This document shows, piece by piece, positions 41,376 to 50,140 of a DNA stretch of 64,000 nucleotides. The stretch is from Streptomyces sp. SLBN-118 (GTDB taxonomy: Bacteria; Actinomycetota; Actinomycetes; Streptomycetales; Streptomycetaceae). The notes beneath the pieces are model-generated. The model saw only the letters and a program-made list of their open reading frames with translations, had not been told where the DNA came from and did not search any database. The stretch covers positions 1,488,001 to 1,552,000 of the forward strand of contig NZ_VFNP01000002.1 in assembly GCF_006715635.1 (NCBI RefSeq). Reading direction: 5' to 3'. Both the position numbers and the translations under genes were made by a program. Position 1 is the first letter of the stretch. Each line of letters opens with the position of its first letter.

Positions 41376-42077
41376 ATGCCGGTAGCGGTGGTCACTGGAG
41401 CTTCCAAGGGACTGGGGCGCGCACTCGCGGCAGCCCTGGCCGAGCGGGGGTGGGACCTGGTGCTGGGGGCCAGGACCGCGAGCGTCCTCGAGGAGAGCGC
41501 GCGTCATATCAGTACGGCGTACGGGACGCGGGTGGTGACGGTGGCGGGAGACGTCACCGATGCCGGGCACCGTAAGGAGCTGGTGGCCGCGGCCCGCGGG
41601 CTCGGTGGAATCGATCTGCTGGTGAGCAACGCGAGCGCGCTGGGCGCCGAGCCACTGGTGCGGCTGGAGGCGCTCCCCCTTGATGGCCTGCGGACGGCCC
41701 TGGAGACGAATGTGGTGGCGGCACTCGGACTCGTACAGGAGGCACTGCCACTGCTGCGGGAGGCCAGGGCGGGCTCGTTGATCGCGGTCAGCTCGGACGC
41801 CGCGGCGGAGGCGTACGAGACATGGGGCGGCTACGGGGCGTCCAAAGCGGCGCTCGACCACCTCGCTGCGGTGCTCGCGGTCGAGGAGCCGGGGGTGCGG
41901 GTGTGGACGGTCGACCCGGGTGACATGCAGACGGACCTCTACGCGGCGGCCGTGCCCGGCGACAACGATCCGCGCCCCTCGCCCGACTCGGTGGTGCCCG
42001 GCTTCCTGCGCCTGCTGGAGGAACGGCCCGCGAGCGGCCGGTACACCGCCCCCGCACTGCTGCAGGCGACTCGATGA
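41376..42077 (+). CDS. Short-chain dehydrogenase/reductase
   Basis: The 233-aa classical SDR has the cofactor loop VTGASKGLGRALA, the NAS segment (LLVSNASALG), catalytic Ser (AVSSDAAA) and the YGASK pair. Substrate unknown. I prefer the ATG at 41376 because AAGGGG is 9 bases upstream; the ATG at 41367 abuts it. The stop overlaps the next start as ATGA, so this oxidoreductase is translationally coupled to the QueA-like gene. Confidence 0.92.
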   Translation: MPVAVVTGASKGLGRALAAALAERGWDLVLGARTASVLEESARHISTAYGTRVVTVAGDVTDAGHRKELVAAARGLGGIDLLVSNASALGAEPLVRLEALPLDGLRTALETNVVAALGLVQEALPLLREARAGSLIAVSSDAAAEAYETWGGYGASKAALDHLAAVLAVEEPGVRVWTVDPGDMQTDLYAAAVPGDNDPRPSPDSVVPGFLRLLEERPASGRYTAPALLQATR

Positions 42078-43174
42078 GAGCCGGGCAGACACCGGGAGGA
42101 GCCGCCGTGCTGGAGGCTTTGGTCGTGCCCGAGGAGCTCTCGGCCCGCGTGCCCGCCGAGGTGCGCGGGTCGGGGCGTGCCGACGTGCGGCTGATGGTCT
42201 CGCGCGGGATGGACGTGACCCACCACGCCTTCCGGGACCTGCCCGGGCAGCTGCGGGCCGGTGACGTCCTCGTGGTCAATACGTCCACCACACTGCCCGC
42301 CGCCGTCAACGGGCGGGTCGGTGGCGAGGCGGTCGTCGTGCACTTCTCGACCCGCGGTGACGACGGGCGCTGGGCGGTGGAGCTGCGCAGCCCCGACGGC
42401 TCGGGGAGCACGGTGAGGCGTGCCGGGGGCCCGCCCGGGGCCGTCGTACGGCTCCCCGGAGGCGAGCGCCTCGTGCTGGACGCGCCCCTGGTCCCCGGGG
42501 CGGAGAGGCTGTGGTGGGCGACGGTGTCCGTGAAGGTGCCGGGACTGCTGTCCCGGTACGGCCGCCCGATCCGGTACCGGTACACGGCACAGGACCAGCC
42601 CCTGTCCGCGTACCAGACGGTCTTCGCGCTCCCCTCCCCCGGCGGCGCGGGCTCGGCCGAGATGCCGAGCGCGGCCCGGCCCTTCACCGCGCGGCTGGTG
42701 GCGGAGCTGGTGAGCCGTGGTGTGCAGTTCGCTCCCCTCACCCTGCATACGGGGGTGGCCTCGGCGGAGGCGCACGAGCCGCCGTATCCGGAGCGCTTCG
42801 AGGTGCCCGCCACCACGGCGTGGCTGGTGAACGCCGCGCGGGCGGGCGGCGGGCGGATCGTCGCGGTGGGCACAACCGCCGTACGCGCCCTGGAGTCGGC
42901 GGTGGACGCCGATGGTGTGGTGCGGGCGGCAGGGGGCTGGACGGACCTGGTCATCACGCCGGGGCGCGGGGTGCGCGCCGTGGACGGGCTGCTGACCGGG
43001 CTGCACGAGCCGCAGGCCTCGCATCTGCTGATGCTGGAGGCGATCGCCGGGCGTGAGGCCCTGGGCCGTTCGTATACCGAGGCGCTGCGCCGGAGTTACC
43101 TCTGGCACGAGTTCGGCGACATCCACCTCATTCTCCCGAAACGACCCGACACACCTCACGCTTTGCATTGCTAG
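42074..43174 (+). CDS. QueA-like S-adenosylmethionine:tRNA ribosyltransferase-isomerase family protein
   Basis: The 366-aa protein has the QueA landmarks: LRAGDVLVVNTSTTLPA, YQTVFA, VAVGTTAVRALES, TDLVITPG and a C-terminal HEPQASHLLMLEAIAG. QueA makes epoxyqueuosine in tRNA. However, the very conserved APTAGLHFT motif is replaced by AEMPSAARPFT, so the catalysed reaction may differ. It is coupled by a 4-base overlap to an SDR gene, an association not explained by queuosine synthesis. The family is clear; the function is uncertain. Confidence 0.85.
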   Translation: MRAGQTPGGAAVLEALVVPEELSARVPAEVRGSGRADVRLMVSRGMDVTHHAFRDLPGQLRAGDVLVVNTSTTLPAAVNGRVGGEAVVVHFSTRGDDGRWAVELRSPDGSGSTVRRAGGPPGAVVRLPGGERLVLDAPLVPGAERLWWATVSVKVPGLLSRYGRPIRYRYTAQDQPLSAYQTVFALPSPGGAGSAEMPSAARPFTARLVAELVSRGVQFAPLTLHTGVASAEAHEPPYPERFEVPATTAWLVNAARAGGGRIVAVGTTAVRALESAVDADGVVRAAGGWTDLVITPGRGVRAVDGLLTGLHEPQASHLLMLEAIAGREALGRSYTEALRRSYLWHEFGDIHLILPKRPDTPHALHC

Positions 43175-43452
43175 AGCAACACCAGGTGAAACCGTTATGC
43201 GCCCGATGTGAGCCCGCACATAGGACGCAGATCACTTACGAAGTTCTCTAGTGGATATATAAAGGACGTGTGAGCGGGAACTATGCAGGAGGAACAGCAC
43301 CATTCGGACACCCTGATCCACTATTGCGGATAGTACGTCACACCTTTGCCACAGCATTTTGCTGGCGCTAAGAATTGCAGCCGTCGCCCGCCGAGGAGCG
43401 CAGCGCCGCTCCGGCCTGATGCGACTTCCGCTATTCGAAGAGGTACGACTGT
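43175..43452 (+). promoter_or_regulatory. A/T-richer intergenic region before the SLT-domain gene
   Basis: These 278 bases have lower G+C than their surroundings and include GGATATATAAAGG (about 43253-43265), a possible promoter core. A 16-codon open frame (43282-43332, MQEEQHHSDTLIHYCG) lies inside, as does a GGAGCG/CGCTCC hairpin (about 43399-43416). Some Streptomyces cell-wall hydrolase genes carry cyclic-di-AMP riboswitches; I could not recognise the conserved core here and do not claim one. Confidence 0.4.
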
Positions 43453-44211
43453 ATGTCCGCGTCCAGCACCCGCCTGACCAAGACCCACAAGGTCTCGATC
43501 GCCGGCATCGCCGCCGCCGCCGTTGCAGCCGTCACGTTCTCCCTCGTCCCCGGCAACGCCTCCGCCGGCTCGGAGACCGAGGCCCTGTCCTCCACCCCCG
43601 TGGCTCAGGCCGCCGGCGTCCACACCAGCATCTCCAAGCAGCAGACGGCCCTGGCTGCCAAGGCCAAGGCTGACGCCGCCGCCAAGGCCAAGGCCGCCGC
43701 TGCGGCGAAGGCCAAGGCCAAGGCGGCCGCTGCCGCCAAGGCGAAGGCCAAGGCTGCTGCCGCCGCCAAGAAGAAGGCCGCAGCCGCGGCCAAGAAGAAG
43801 GCCGCCGCCAAGGCCGCTGCCAAAGCCGCCGCGAAGAAGCGCGCCAAGCAGCAGGCCGCCAGCCGTGCCGCAGCTCGCAAGCCGATCTACGCCAACAACC
43901 TTGACGGCTGGATCAAGGAGTCGCTGGCCATCATGAAGAAGCACCACATCCCGGGCTCGTACAACGGCCTGCACCGCAACATCATGCGTGAGTCCAGCGG
44001 CAACCCGAACGCCATCAACAACTGGGACATCAACGCGATCAACGGTGTCCCGTCGATCGGCCTGCTGCAGGTCATCAAGCCGACGTTCGACGCCTACCAC
44101 GTGGCGGGTACGGCCCACAGCCAGTACGACCCGGTCGCCAACATCGTCGCCGCGGCCAACTACGCCGCCGACCGTTACGGCTCGATCGACAACGTCAACA
44201 GTGCCTACTGA
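43453..44211 (+). CDS. Secreted SLT-domain (lytic-transglycosylase-like) protein with Ala/Lys-rich helix
   Basis: The 252-aa protein has a signal peptide (cleavage probably after GNASA, near residue 38). Residues about 60-135 are built of AKAKAAAAAKAK-type repeats, a long positively charged helix that could bind teichoic acid or the wall. The C-terminal domain has IMRESSGNPNAINNWD with the catalytic-type Glu and PSIGLLQVIKPTFDAYH, the SLT fold that cleaves peptidoglycan glycan strands. GAAGAGG precedes the ATG. A hairpin follows the gene. Confidence 0.9.
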   Translation: MSASSTRLTKTHKVSIAGIAAAAVAAVTFSLVPGNASAGSETEALSSTPVAQAAGVHTSISKQQTALAAKAKADAAAKAKAAAAAKAKAKAAAAAKAKAKAAAAAKKKAAAAAKKKAAAKAAAKAAAKKRAKQQAASRAAARKPIYANNLDGWIKESLAIMKKHHIPGSYNGLHRNIMRESSGNPNAINNWDINAINGVPSIGLLQVIKPTFDAYHVAGTAHSQYDPVANIVAAANYAADRYGSIDNVNSAY

Positions 44212-44236
44212 GCGGACCTGACCGAAGCTCAGCAGA

Positions 44237-44278
44237 CGCCGGAGGGCGGCACCCAGTGCGGGGTGCCGCCCTTCGGCG
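44237..44278. terminator. Bidirectional hairpin terminator
   Basis: An 18-bp stem (one G-T pair) with a 6-base loop lies between the convergent SLT and FHA-ABC genes; there is no T-run. Confidence 0.8.
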
Positions 44279-44293
44279 TATCGGCGTTCCTTC

Positions 44294-46846
44294 TTACTTG
44301 CGCATGACCTCGGGCTCGTGGCGGCGCAGCAGTCGCGCGACCGCGACACCGCAGATGACACCGATCACCAGCAGGATGGTGATGTTCATGCCCCACTGGC
44401 CCGCCGAGTGCTCCCACAGGGGGTCCAGGTCGGTGGGCTTGTTCGGGTCCCACGGTGGCATCAGGTGCGAGAGGTCGAGCGTCGCGCCCGCACCGGCGAT
44501 GGCCCAGCGGGACGGCATCAGCCAGGCGAACTGCTCCAGGCCGGGAGAACCGTAGACCTGGAAGAGGATGCCGGTGAAGACGACCTGGACGATGGCGAAC
44601 ATGACCAGCAGCGGCATGGTCTTCTCGGCGGTCTTCACCAGCGAGGAGATGACCAGGCCGAACATCATAGAGGTGAAGCCCAGCGCGATGACGACGAGGC
44701 AGATCTCGACGGCGGGCGGCATGATCAGGCCCTCTGCGGGCAGCTCGCGGCTGGCGAAGCCGATGCCGCAGATGATGACGCCCTGCAGGGCGGTGATCAG
44801 GCCGAGGACGATGACCTTGGACATCAGGTACGCCGAGCGGGCCAGGCCGGTGGCCCGTTCCCGTTCGTAGATGACCCGTTCCTTGATCAGCTCTCGTACG
44901 GAGTTGGCCGCGCCCGAGAAGCACATGCCGACCGCGAGGATCAGCATGATCGTGCCCGCGTCGCCGTTGAACCTGCTCGGCGGCTTGGGCGGCGCGAGGC
45001 CGAACTTCGCCGGGATGACCACGCTGACCAGGCCGAGGACCGCGGGCAGGATGACCATCAGGCCCATGAAGCCCTTGTCGGACGCGATGACCGAGGAGTA
45101 GCGGCGGATCAGCGTCCACAGCTGGGAGCCCCAGCTCTGCGGCTTCGGCGGGCGCATCTGCTGCGGGGGCGGCATGTGCACCGACTGCGCGGCGACGGCG
45201 TCGATGTCGGCCGCGTACATCTGGTAGTGCTGCGAGCCGCGCCAGCGCCCCGCCCAGTCGTAGTCGCGGTAGTTCTCGAACGCCGAGAAGACATCGGCCC
45301 AGGTGCTGTAGCCGAAGAAGTTGAGCGCTTCCTCCGGCGGACCGAAGTACGCCACCGAGCCGCCGGGGGCCATGACCAGCAGCTTGTCGCACAGCGCAAG
45401 CTCGGCCACGGAGTGGGTGACCACCAGGACCGTACGGCCGTCGTCGGCGAGGCCGCGCAACAGCTGCATGACGTCGCGGTCCATGCCCGGGTCGAGGCCG
45501 GAGGTCGGCTCGTCCAGGAAGATCAGCGACGGCTTGGTCAGCAGCTCCAGGGCGACCGAGACGCGCTTGCGCTGGCCGCCGGAGAGCGAGGTGACCTTCT
45601 TTTCCTTGTGGATGTCGAGCTTGAGCTCGCGCAGCACCTCGTCGATACGGGCTTCACGCTCGGCCTCGGCGGTGTCACCGGGGAAGCGGAGCTTGGCCGC
45701 GTACTTGAGCGCCTTACGGACGGTGAGTTCCTTGTGCAGGATGTCGTCCTGCGGGACCAGGCCTATGCGCTGGCGCAGTTCGGCGAACTGCTTGTAGAGG
45801 CTGCGGTTGTCGTAGAGGACGTCGCCCTGGTTGGCGGGCCGGTAGCCGGTGAGCGCCTTGAGCAGGGTGGACTTGCCGGAGCCTGAGGGGCCGATGACGC
45901 CGATGAGCGACTTTTCAGGTACGCCGAAGGAGACGTCCCGAAGGATCTGCTTGCCGCCGTCGACCGTCACGGTGAGGTGGCGGGCGGAGAAGGAGATCTC
46001 ACCGGTGTCGACAAACTCCTCGAGGCGGTCGCCGACGAGACGGAACGTCGAGTGGCCGACGCCGACGATGTCGTTCGGGCCGATGAGTACCGTGCCGGAC
46101 TTGGCGATCGGCTGACCGTTGACATACGTGCCGTTGTGGGATCCGAGGTCCCGGATCTCGAAGCGGCCGTCGGGGGTGGCCACGAACTCGGCGTGGTGGC
46201 GCGAGACCTGGAGGTCGGAGACGACCAGTTCGTTCTCGAGCGCACGACCAATTCGCATCACCCGGCCGAGGGCCAGCTGGTGGAAGGTGGTCGGGCTGCG
46301 GTCCCCGTACACCGGCGGGGCCCCCGCGACACCGCCGGCACCGCCGGGTCCTTGCTGGTGCGGGACCGGCGCCTGGGGCTGCGGCCAGGCCTGCTGCGGT
46401 TGTTGGGCAGGGGCCTGCTGCTGTTGCTGCCATCCCTGCGGCGGGGCCGGGGCCTGGTGGGCCGGGGCCTGCTGCTTGACCGCCTGCTGCTGCGGTGCCT
46501 GCTGAGGCGCGGCGCCTTGAGCGCTGTACGCACCGGCCGCGGCGCCGCCCGAGAGGCTCAGCCTCGGGCCGTCGGTGGCATTGCCCAGGTGCACGGCCGA
46601 GCCGGGGCCGATCTCCATCTGATGGATCCGCTGGCCCTGTACATAAGTGCCGTTGGTGCTGCCGTGGTCCTCGATCACCCAACTGCGGCCGTCCCAGCTG
46701 ATGCTGGCGTGCCGCCACGAGACCCTTGCGTCGTCGATCACCAGGTCGCCCTGCGGATCACGTCCGAGGGTGTATGACCTGGACGGATCGAGGGTCCAGG
46801 TCCTTCCGTTCAATTCCAGTACGAGTTCCGGCACTCCATGCCCCAC
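44294..46846 (-). CDS. ABC transporter fusion with two FHA domains (Rv1747-like)
   Basis: The 850-aa polypeptide combines two phosphothreonine-binding FHA domains (about residues 5-100, with GSTNGTYV; and 190-280, with GSHNGTYVNG), a Gln/Pro/Ala-rich linker between them, an ABC ATPase (Walker A GPSGSGKST, signature LSGGQRKRVSVAL, Walker B LIFLDEPTSGLD) and a C-terminal ABC-2 permease domain of about six helices. The architecture is that of mycobacterial Rv1747, which exports cell-wall lipids and is controlled by Ser/Thr-kinase phosphorylation. The GTG at 46846 follows GGGGGA; a GTG at 46834 is possible. A kinase gene is not adjacent. Confidence 0.95.
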   Translation of the reverse strand: MGHGVPELVLELNGRTWTLDPSRSYTLGRDPQGDLVIDDARVSWRHASISWDGRSWVIEDHGSTNGTYVQGQRIHQMEIGPGSAVHLGNATDGPRLSLSGGAAAGAYSAQGAAPQQAPQQQAVKQQAPAHQAPAPPQGWQQQQQAPAQQPQQAWPQPQAPVPHQQGPGGAGGVAGAPPVYGDRSPTTFHQLALGRVMRIGRALENELVVSDLQVSRHHAEFVATPDGRFEIRDLGSHNGTYVNGQPIAKSGTVLIGPNDIVGVGHSTFRLVGDRLEEFVDTGEISFSARHLTVTVDGGKQILRDVSFGVPEKSLIGVIGPSGSGKSTLLKALTGYRPANQGDVLYDNRSLYKQFAELRQRIGLVPQDDILHKELTVRKALKYAAKLRFPGDTAEAEREARIDEVLRELKLDIHKEKKVTSLSGGQRKRVSVALELLTKPSLIFLDEPTSGLDPGMDRDVMQLLRGLADDGRTVLVVTHSVAELALCDKLLVMAPGGSVAYFGPPEEALNFFGYSTWADVFSAFENYRDYDWAGRWRGSQHYQMYAADIDAVAAQSVHMPPPQQMRPPKPQSWGSQLWTLIRRYSSVIASDKGFMGLMVILPAVLGLVSVVIPAKFGLAPPKPPSRFNGDAGTIMLILAVGMCFSGAANSVRELIKERVIYERERATGLARSAYLMSKVIVLGLITALQGVIICGIGFASRELPAEGLIMPPAVEICLVVIALGFTSMMFGLVISSLVKTAEKTMPLLVMFAIVQVVFTGILFQVYGSPGLEQFAWLMPSRWAIAGAGATLDLSHLMPPWDPNKPTDLDPLWEHSAGQWGMNITILLVIGVICGVAVARLLRRHEPEVMRK

Positions 46847-47079
46847 TAGTTGTCCCCCGAGTTACCCCCATCACAGGGAGTCTAGGGATGGCGAACATCG
46901 TGAGGAACTATTTCAGGCGTCCTCCCGTATCCGAAAGCCGGGCTGTGTGAAGACCGCGTCCGGGATGACCGTTGACGCAGGAGAAACACGCACGGAGCAT
47001 GGTAAGCACCCATGAGTGCATACGGATCATGCGCGAATGGGGGTAACTGGGGCAAACCCAGCAAGGATCGGGGGGTCCG

Positions 47080-48678
47080 ATGGGCGCAGGCGGCAGTGCC
47101 GGGAAGGTGCCGTGGGTCGATGTGCTGCTGGCGTCGATCGCCGCGGTGAGCTGGGCACTCGTGGGAATGGCGGGCGCGGCCGCGCTCGGACTGCATCTGC
47201 TGGGCGCGGATTCGGCGGGGTCGCTCGGGCCGATGACCGCGGCGGTGGTGGTGCTCGCGGTCGGCGGCTCGGTCACTCCCACAGGGGATGTGTCCGCGTT
47301 CGGGCTGGAAGGTACGCAGGCGCGGACGGCCGTCGAGATCACGCCACTTGGGATCGGTCTCGTCGGGGCACTGCTTCTTGCGTACTTCTTTCTACGTTCG
47401 CTGCGGCGCGCGGGGCCGCACATCGCGGGGAGCGAACTCGCCGCGCGGGCGGGCGGAGTGGTGATCCTGTTCGTCGCGACGGTCGCCGGCTTGGCGTGGG
47501 CAGGTCACGACGTCATCACAATCGACGGAGCGGAGCTGGGTCTTGACGCTCTGCCGGGCGTCGGAGGAGCAGACGGAGGCGGCATCGAGGTGCCGGGACT
47601 CGGCGACATCGGAGGGCTGCTGCCGGACCGGCTCGGGGACCTGGCGGACGCGAAGGCGGCGGTGGGGTTCAGCGTGAACACCGCGGACTCGCTGGCGGGT
47701 GCGCTCTTGTGGGTGCTGGGGGTGCTGGTGATCTCGCTGCTCGCCTCGCGACGTACGCCGCTGCCGGGCGGGGCTCTGGCCGCAGCCGTGCGGTGCCACG
47801 TGCGCCCGGCGGCGTCCGCCCTTGTTACGGTGCTGCTGGTCGCGGTCCTCGCGGGGTATGCGGCTGCGGGGTACGCGGCGATCGGCGACGACCACCCGAA
47901 ACGGATCGCGGGGGCCGCGTTGCTCGGGGCGCCGAACGGGGTGTGGCTCGGTGTGCCGCTCGGGCTGTTCGTGCCGTGGGACGGCAAGGCGACGGGTGAG
48001 CTCGCGAAGCTGCTGCCGGATCCCCTCGACGAACTGCTGAGGGTGTCCGCGGACGAGCCCGTGACGGTCGGCAGGCTGGCCGAGCTGGACGGGCGGATGT
48101 GGCTGCTGGCGGTCGCGGCGGCGGTGATGGTGCTGTACGCGGGAGTGCTGGCGGCGGCGCGTACGCCCGCGGGCCGCGGGGGCTTTGCGTTTACGGGACG
48201 GTGCGCGGTGCGGCTGGGTATGGTCACGGCCCTGGCCCTGCCCCTGCTGGTGTGGCTGACCGATGTCTCGGTCGACGCGTCACTGTCGGTGCTCGGCTTC
48301 GACGCGTTCGGCGCGGGCATCGAGTTGCACGGGGCGCTGGGGCCGGCGCTGCTGCTGGGGGCGGCGTGGGGAGCGGGGGCGGGTGGGCTCGGGGCGCTGC
48401 TCGTGTACGCGACGCGGGGTGGTGGCCGGGCGGAGGGGGCGGCGCCCGAGCCGGGGACGGGGGCGGATGTGCCGGGGCCGTACCGTCCGGCGCCGCCCTA
48501 CCGGCCGTCGAACGACGACACGAACCCGTATCTGCGCCCCCCGCCGGAGATCCACGGCGCGACGACGATGGCCGGCCCCTTCCCGGCGGCCGCGCCCCCG
48601 CCCCCTCCGCGCCCGCGCCCGCCGGAGCCCCCGGAGGACGGGCCGCCACCTCCGCGACCACCGGGAGGGGCGCGCTGA
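47080..48678 (+). CDS. Streptophobe-family polytopic membrane protein
   Basis: This 532-aa protein has about ten hydrophobic helices alternating with Gly/Ala loops, an extracytoplasmic Gly/Asp-rich segment (about residues 150-200) and a long Pro-rich cytoplasmic-type tail (PPPPPRPRPPEPPEDGPPPP). It resembles the Streptomyces-restricted family named streptophobe (from memory). No transport or enzyme motif is recognisable. A GGGGGG tract precedes the ATG. It is divergent from the FHA-ABC transporter, and such proteins often sit near FHA or kinase signalling genes; a functional link is only inference. Confidence 0.85.
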   Translation: MGAGGSAGKVPWVDVLLASIAAVSWALVGMAGAAALGLHLLGADSAGSLGPMTAAVVVLAVGGSVTPTGDVSAFGLEGTQARTAVEITPLGIGLVGALLLAYFFLRSLRRAGPHIAGSELAARAGGVVILFVATVAGLAWAGHDVITIDGAELGLDALPGVGGADGGGIEVPGLGDIGGLLPDRLGDLADAKAAVGFSVNTADSLAGALLWVLGVLVISLLASRRTPLPGGALAAAVRCHVRPAASALVTVLLVAVLAGYAAAGYAAIGDDHPKRIAGAALLGAPNGVWLGVPLGLFVPWDGKATGELAKLLPDPLDELLRVSADEPVTVGRLAELDGRMWLLAVAAAVMVLYAGVLAAARTPAGRGGFAFTGRCAVRLGMVTALALPLLVWLTDVSVDASLSVLGFDAFGAGIELHGALGPALLLGAAWGAGAGGLGALLVYATRGGGRAEGAAPEPGTGADVPGPYRPAPPYRPSNDDTNPYLRPPPEIHGATTMAGPFPAAAPPPPPRPRPPEPPEDGPPPPRPPGGAR

Positions 48679-48829
48679 CATTGCCCGGCGATGCGGGCGC
48701 CACGGGGTGTGGGGCCCCCAGTTCACCTCCCCGGGGGCCCGCCGAGCAGCCCAGGTCCGGGACCCGCGCCGTCCGTCAGGCGGGACAGCTCGTCTCGCTT
48801 CCGCCCGCGCCCGATACGGTGGAAGCACC

Positions 48830-50047
48830 ATGAGCGCATCGCAGACCTCCGACGTACGTACCCTCCTCGTCAAGATCTTCGGGAAGGACCGTCCCGGGAT
48901 CACCGCCGGGCTCTTCGACACCCTCGCCGCCTACTCCGTCGACGTCGTCGACATCGAGCAGGTCGTCACCCGGGGCCGCATCGTGCTGTGCGCCCTCGTC
49001 ACCGCTCCGACCGCCGACGGGACGACCGAGGGGGAGCTCCGGGCCACCGTCCACAGCTGGGCCGAGTCGCTGAAGCTGCAGGCAGAGATCATCTCGGGCA
49101 CCGGCGACAACCGTCCCCGCGGCAGCGGGCGTTCCCATGTGACCGTTCTCGGGCACCCGCTGACCGCCGAGTCGACCGCCGCCATAGCGGCGAGGATCAC
49201 CGCCACCGGCGGGAACATCGACCGGATCTTCCGGCTGGCCAAGTATCCGGTCACCGCGGTGGAGTTCGCGGTGTCCGGTACGGAGACCGAGGCGCTGCGG
49301 ACCGTGCTGGCGACGGAGGCCGCCGGGATCGGGGTCGATGTGGCCGTCGTGTCGGCCGGGCTGCACCGACGCGCGCAGCGGCTGGTCGTGATGGATGTGG
49401 ACTCGACGCTCATCCAGGACGAGGTAATCGAGCTGTTCGCGGCACACGCGGGCTGTGAGGACAAGGTCGCCGAGGTCACCGCCGCCGCGATGCGCGGGGA
49501 GCTGGATTTCGAGCAGTCGCTGCACGCCCGAGTCGCGCTGCTCGCAGGGCTCGACGCCTCGGTGGTGGACAAGGTGCGCGAGGAGGTGCGGATGACTCCT
49601 GGCGCCCGCACTCTGATCCGTACGCTCAAGCGTCTCGGCTTCCAAGTGGGTGTTGTGTCGGGCGGGTTCACACAGGTCACGGACGCCCTCAAGGAGCAGC
49701 TCGGGCTCGATTTCGCCTCGGCGAACACGCTGGAGATCGTGGACGGGAAGCTCACGGGGCGGGTGACCGGCGAGGTCGTGGACCGTGCCGGCAAGGCGCG
49801 GCTGCTGCGCCGGTTCGCCGCGGAGGCGGGAGTGCCGCTCGCGCAGACCGTGGCGATCGGCGACGGCGCGAATGATCTGGACATGCTCAACGCTGCCGGT
49901 CTGGGCGTGGCCTTCAACGCCAAGCCCGTGGTCCGCCGCGCCGCCCACACCGCGGTCAATGTGCCGTTCCTGGACACCGTTCTGTATCTGCTGGGCATCA
50001 CCCGCGAAGAGGTCGAGGCCGCGGACGACCCGGACGCGGAACACTAG
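48830..50047 (+). CDS. serB: Phosphoserine phosphatase (ACT + HAD)
   Basis: The 405-aa enzyme performs the last step of serine synthesis. Its N-terminal half contains ACT-type regulatory domains (VKIFGKDRPGITAGLFDTLA; SHVTVLGHPLTAESTAAIAA). The HAD domain has VVMDVDSTLIQDEVIE (nucleophile Asp near 189), GVVSGGF and IGDGANDLDML. The ATG at 48830 has GGAAG just upstream; the longer frame is shadow. The last codons and stop lie inside a tandem duplication (50032-50089). A hairpin separates it from convergent sixA. Confidence 0.97.
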   Translation: MSASQTSDVRTLLVKIFGKDRPGITAGLFDTLAAYSVDVVDIEQVVTRGRIVLCALVTAPTADGTTEGELRATVHSWAESLKLQAEIISGTGDNRPRGSGRSHVTVLGHPLTAESTAAIAARITATGGNIDRIFRLAKYPVTAVEFAVSGTETEALRTVLATEAAGIGVDVAVVSAGLHRRAQRLVVMDVDSTLIQDEVIELFAAHAGCEDKVAEVTAAAMRGELDFEQSLHARVALLAGLDASVVDKVREEVRMTPGARTLIRTLKRLGFQVGVVSGGFTQVTDALKEQLGLDFASANTLEIVDGKLTGRVTGEVVDRAGKARLLRRFAAEAGVPLAQTVAIGDGANDLDMLNAAGLGVAFNAKPVVRRAAHTAVNVPFLDTVLYLLGITREEVEAADDPDAEH

Positions 50048-50089
50048 GTCCTGTCCGGCAGGACGCGGAACACCAGGCCCTGTCCGGCA
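50032..50089 (+). repeat. 29-base tandem duplication over the serB stop codon
   Basis: Bases 50032-50060 are repeated immediately at 50061-50089 with two T-to-C differences. The first copy contains the serB stop TAG; in the second the same triplet is CAG. Confidence 0.9.
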
Positions 50090-50092
50090 GAA

Positions 50093-50127
50093 GGCCCCGG
50101 TGCGAGGAAGCGCTCCGGGGCCGTTTG
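50093..50127. terminator. Hairpin between serB and sixA
   Basis: GGCCCCGG pairs with CCGGGGCC (8 bp, 14-base loop), followed by GTTTGT, between convergent genes. Confidence 0.75.
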
Positions 50128-50140
50128 TCGGACGGGAGCG

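Noticed and set aside
43175..43452. c-di-AMP (ydaO) riboswitch upstream of the SLT gene
   Set aside because: The conserved core of that riboswitch could not be recognised by eye; left as an open question.
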